From the NCBI GenBank assembly GCA_002733575.1, contig NVWB01000024.1, positions 1-52,828 of the forward strand: 52,828 nt of DNA. Direction: 5' to 3'. Below the pieces are notes generated by a model that worked only from the letters and a program-made list of their open reading frames with translations, searched no databases and was not told the origin of the DNA. The position numbers and the translations under genes are program-made. The stretch comes from Blastopirellula sp. GTDB taxonomy: Bacteria > Planctomycetota > Planctomycetia > Pirellulales > Pirellulaceae. Of this stretch, positions 52,272-52,828 are shown piece after piece; position 1 is the first letter of the stretch; each line of letters opens with the position of its first letter.

Positions 52272-52828
52272 ATGTCTGTATTAATCACTGGCGGGGCAGG
52301 CTTTATTGGAAGCCACTTGATCGAAATGATGCTTGCGGATGCAAGCGATCAACTTATTTGCTTAGACAACTATAACAACTATTATGACCCTGAATTAAAA
52401 AGAGCGAATGTAAAATCGTTTGAAAACAATCCTCAGGTCACTATGATCGAAGGTGATTTTTGTGACTTTGATGCAATGCAAAAGCTGTTTGACGAGCACG
52501 ATGTGAACTCCGTGATTCACTTGGGCGCTTATGCTGGCGTCCGTGTGAGTGTACAAAACCCCAAGATATACCAGCAAACCAATGTAGGCGGAACGCTCAG
52601 CTTGTTAGAAGCCGCCAGGTATCACCCGGTTGATCGGTTCTTGTTGGCCTCATCTTCCACGGTCTATGGCAAAGGGGCCGAGATTCCTTTTGCTGAAGAT
52701 GCCTCGCATGGAATTCCGGCCAGCCCTTATGGAAGCACAAAGCGAGCCGCCGAGTTGATGGGCCTTACCTATCAGCAACTGCATGATGTGCCGGTCGTCT
52801 GCTTGCGTCCTTTCAGTGTCTACGGTCC
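52272..52828 (+). CDS. UDP-sugar 4-epimerase-like SDR, cut by window end
   Basis: GAGGAG about 12 bases before the ATG at 52272. The first about 185 residues carry LITGGAGFIGSHLIEMMLAD, the family marker LDNYNNYYDPELKR, GAYAGVRVSVQNP, the Ser in LLASSSTVYGKG and the catalytic Y-G-S-T-K-R in SPYGSTKRAAELM. This best fits UDP-glucuronate/UDP-galacturonate 4-epimerases; other UDP-sugar epimerases are possible. With the UXS gene it suggests a sugar-nucleotide precursor locus that continues beyond the window. Confidence 0.82.
   Translation, partial: MSVLITGGAGFIGSHLIEMMLADASDQLICLDNYNNYYDPELKRANVKSFENNPQVTMIEGDFCDFDAMQKLFDEHDVNSVIHLGAYAGVRVSVQNPKIYQQTNVGGTLSLLEAARYHPVDRFLLASSSTVYGKGAEIPFAEDASHGIPASPYGSTKRAAELMGLTYQQLHDVPVVCLRPFSVYG

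Overview
The window looks like chromosomal DNA of a planctomycete (Planctomycetota). The basis is protein content: three tandem sulfatases, a PVC-type propeller/HEAT/cytochrome c protein, a planctomycete cytochrome with DUF1549/DUF1553-type domains, paired DUF6268-like outer-membrane barrels, an LRR protein with the FSMRTLL-type membrane anchor, an ECF sigma factor overlapping a Hanks-type kinase, a DUF6807/PmoA-like protein, and several small proteins of a planctomycete type. No rRNA, tRNA, CRISPR array, prophage or transposase gene was seen. Family names come from reading the translations; no database search was run.

Layout. 0-3.3 kb: minus-strand sulfatase cluster (the first cut by the window edge). 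3.5-8 kb: LRR protein, a small membrane protein and two DUF6268-like barrels. 8-12.7 kb: heme-binding dehydrogenase-like protein and SGNH-like protein, closed by a clear terminator. 12.9-17.7 kb: zinc-ribbon membrane protein, gmhB and ppk1, separated by two inverted-repeat elements. 17.9-22.7 kb: RND adaptor and pump. 22.8-28 kb: sigma/kinase pair, 7Fe ferredoxin and the DUF1549/DUF1553 cytochrome. 28.3-33.6 kb: uronate-isomerase-like protein, a remarkable hairpin-dense stretch, an ECF sigma factor, a DUF1080-like protein and GAPDH. 34-40.5 kb: FAD oxidoreductase and unknown secreted proteins. 40.8-46.4 kb: TolC-like lipoprotein, WYL regulator, tmk, holB and YjbQ. 46.7-48.2 kb: a possible small RNA, two small planctomycete-type proteins and csrA. 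48.4-52.8 kb: PmoA-like protein, a secreted unknown, UDP-glucuronate decarboxylase, VanZ-like protein and a cut-off sugar-nucleotide epimerase.

How parts fit. Sulfatases, the uronate-isomerase-like enzyme, the DUF1080-like protein, the FAD/golvesin-type protein and the two large cytochromes suggest breakdown of sulfated or uronate-rich polysaccharides. The RND adaptor and pump lie 18 kb from a TolC-like protein that could complete an efflux path. The two SDR sugar-nucleotide enzymes at the right edge suggest surface-polysaccharide precursor synthesis.

The most unusual signals are non-coding. (1) 29888-30415 is an almost unbroken chain of perfect hairpins directly upstream of an ECF sigma gene, possibly a large structured RNA or leader. 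(2) 46763-46860 has a promoter-like sequence, a GGA-loop hairpin and a terminator whose loop carries AGGA, about 0.7 kb from csrA, as expected for a compact CsrA-binding RNA. (3) 37514-37794 is a second hairpin-rich leader.
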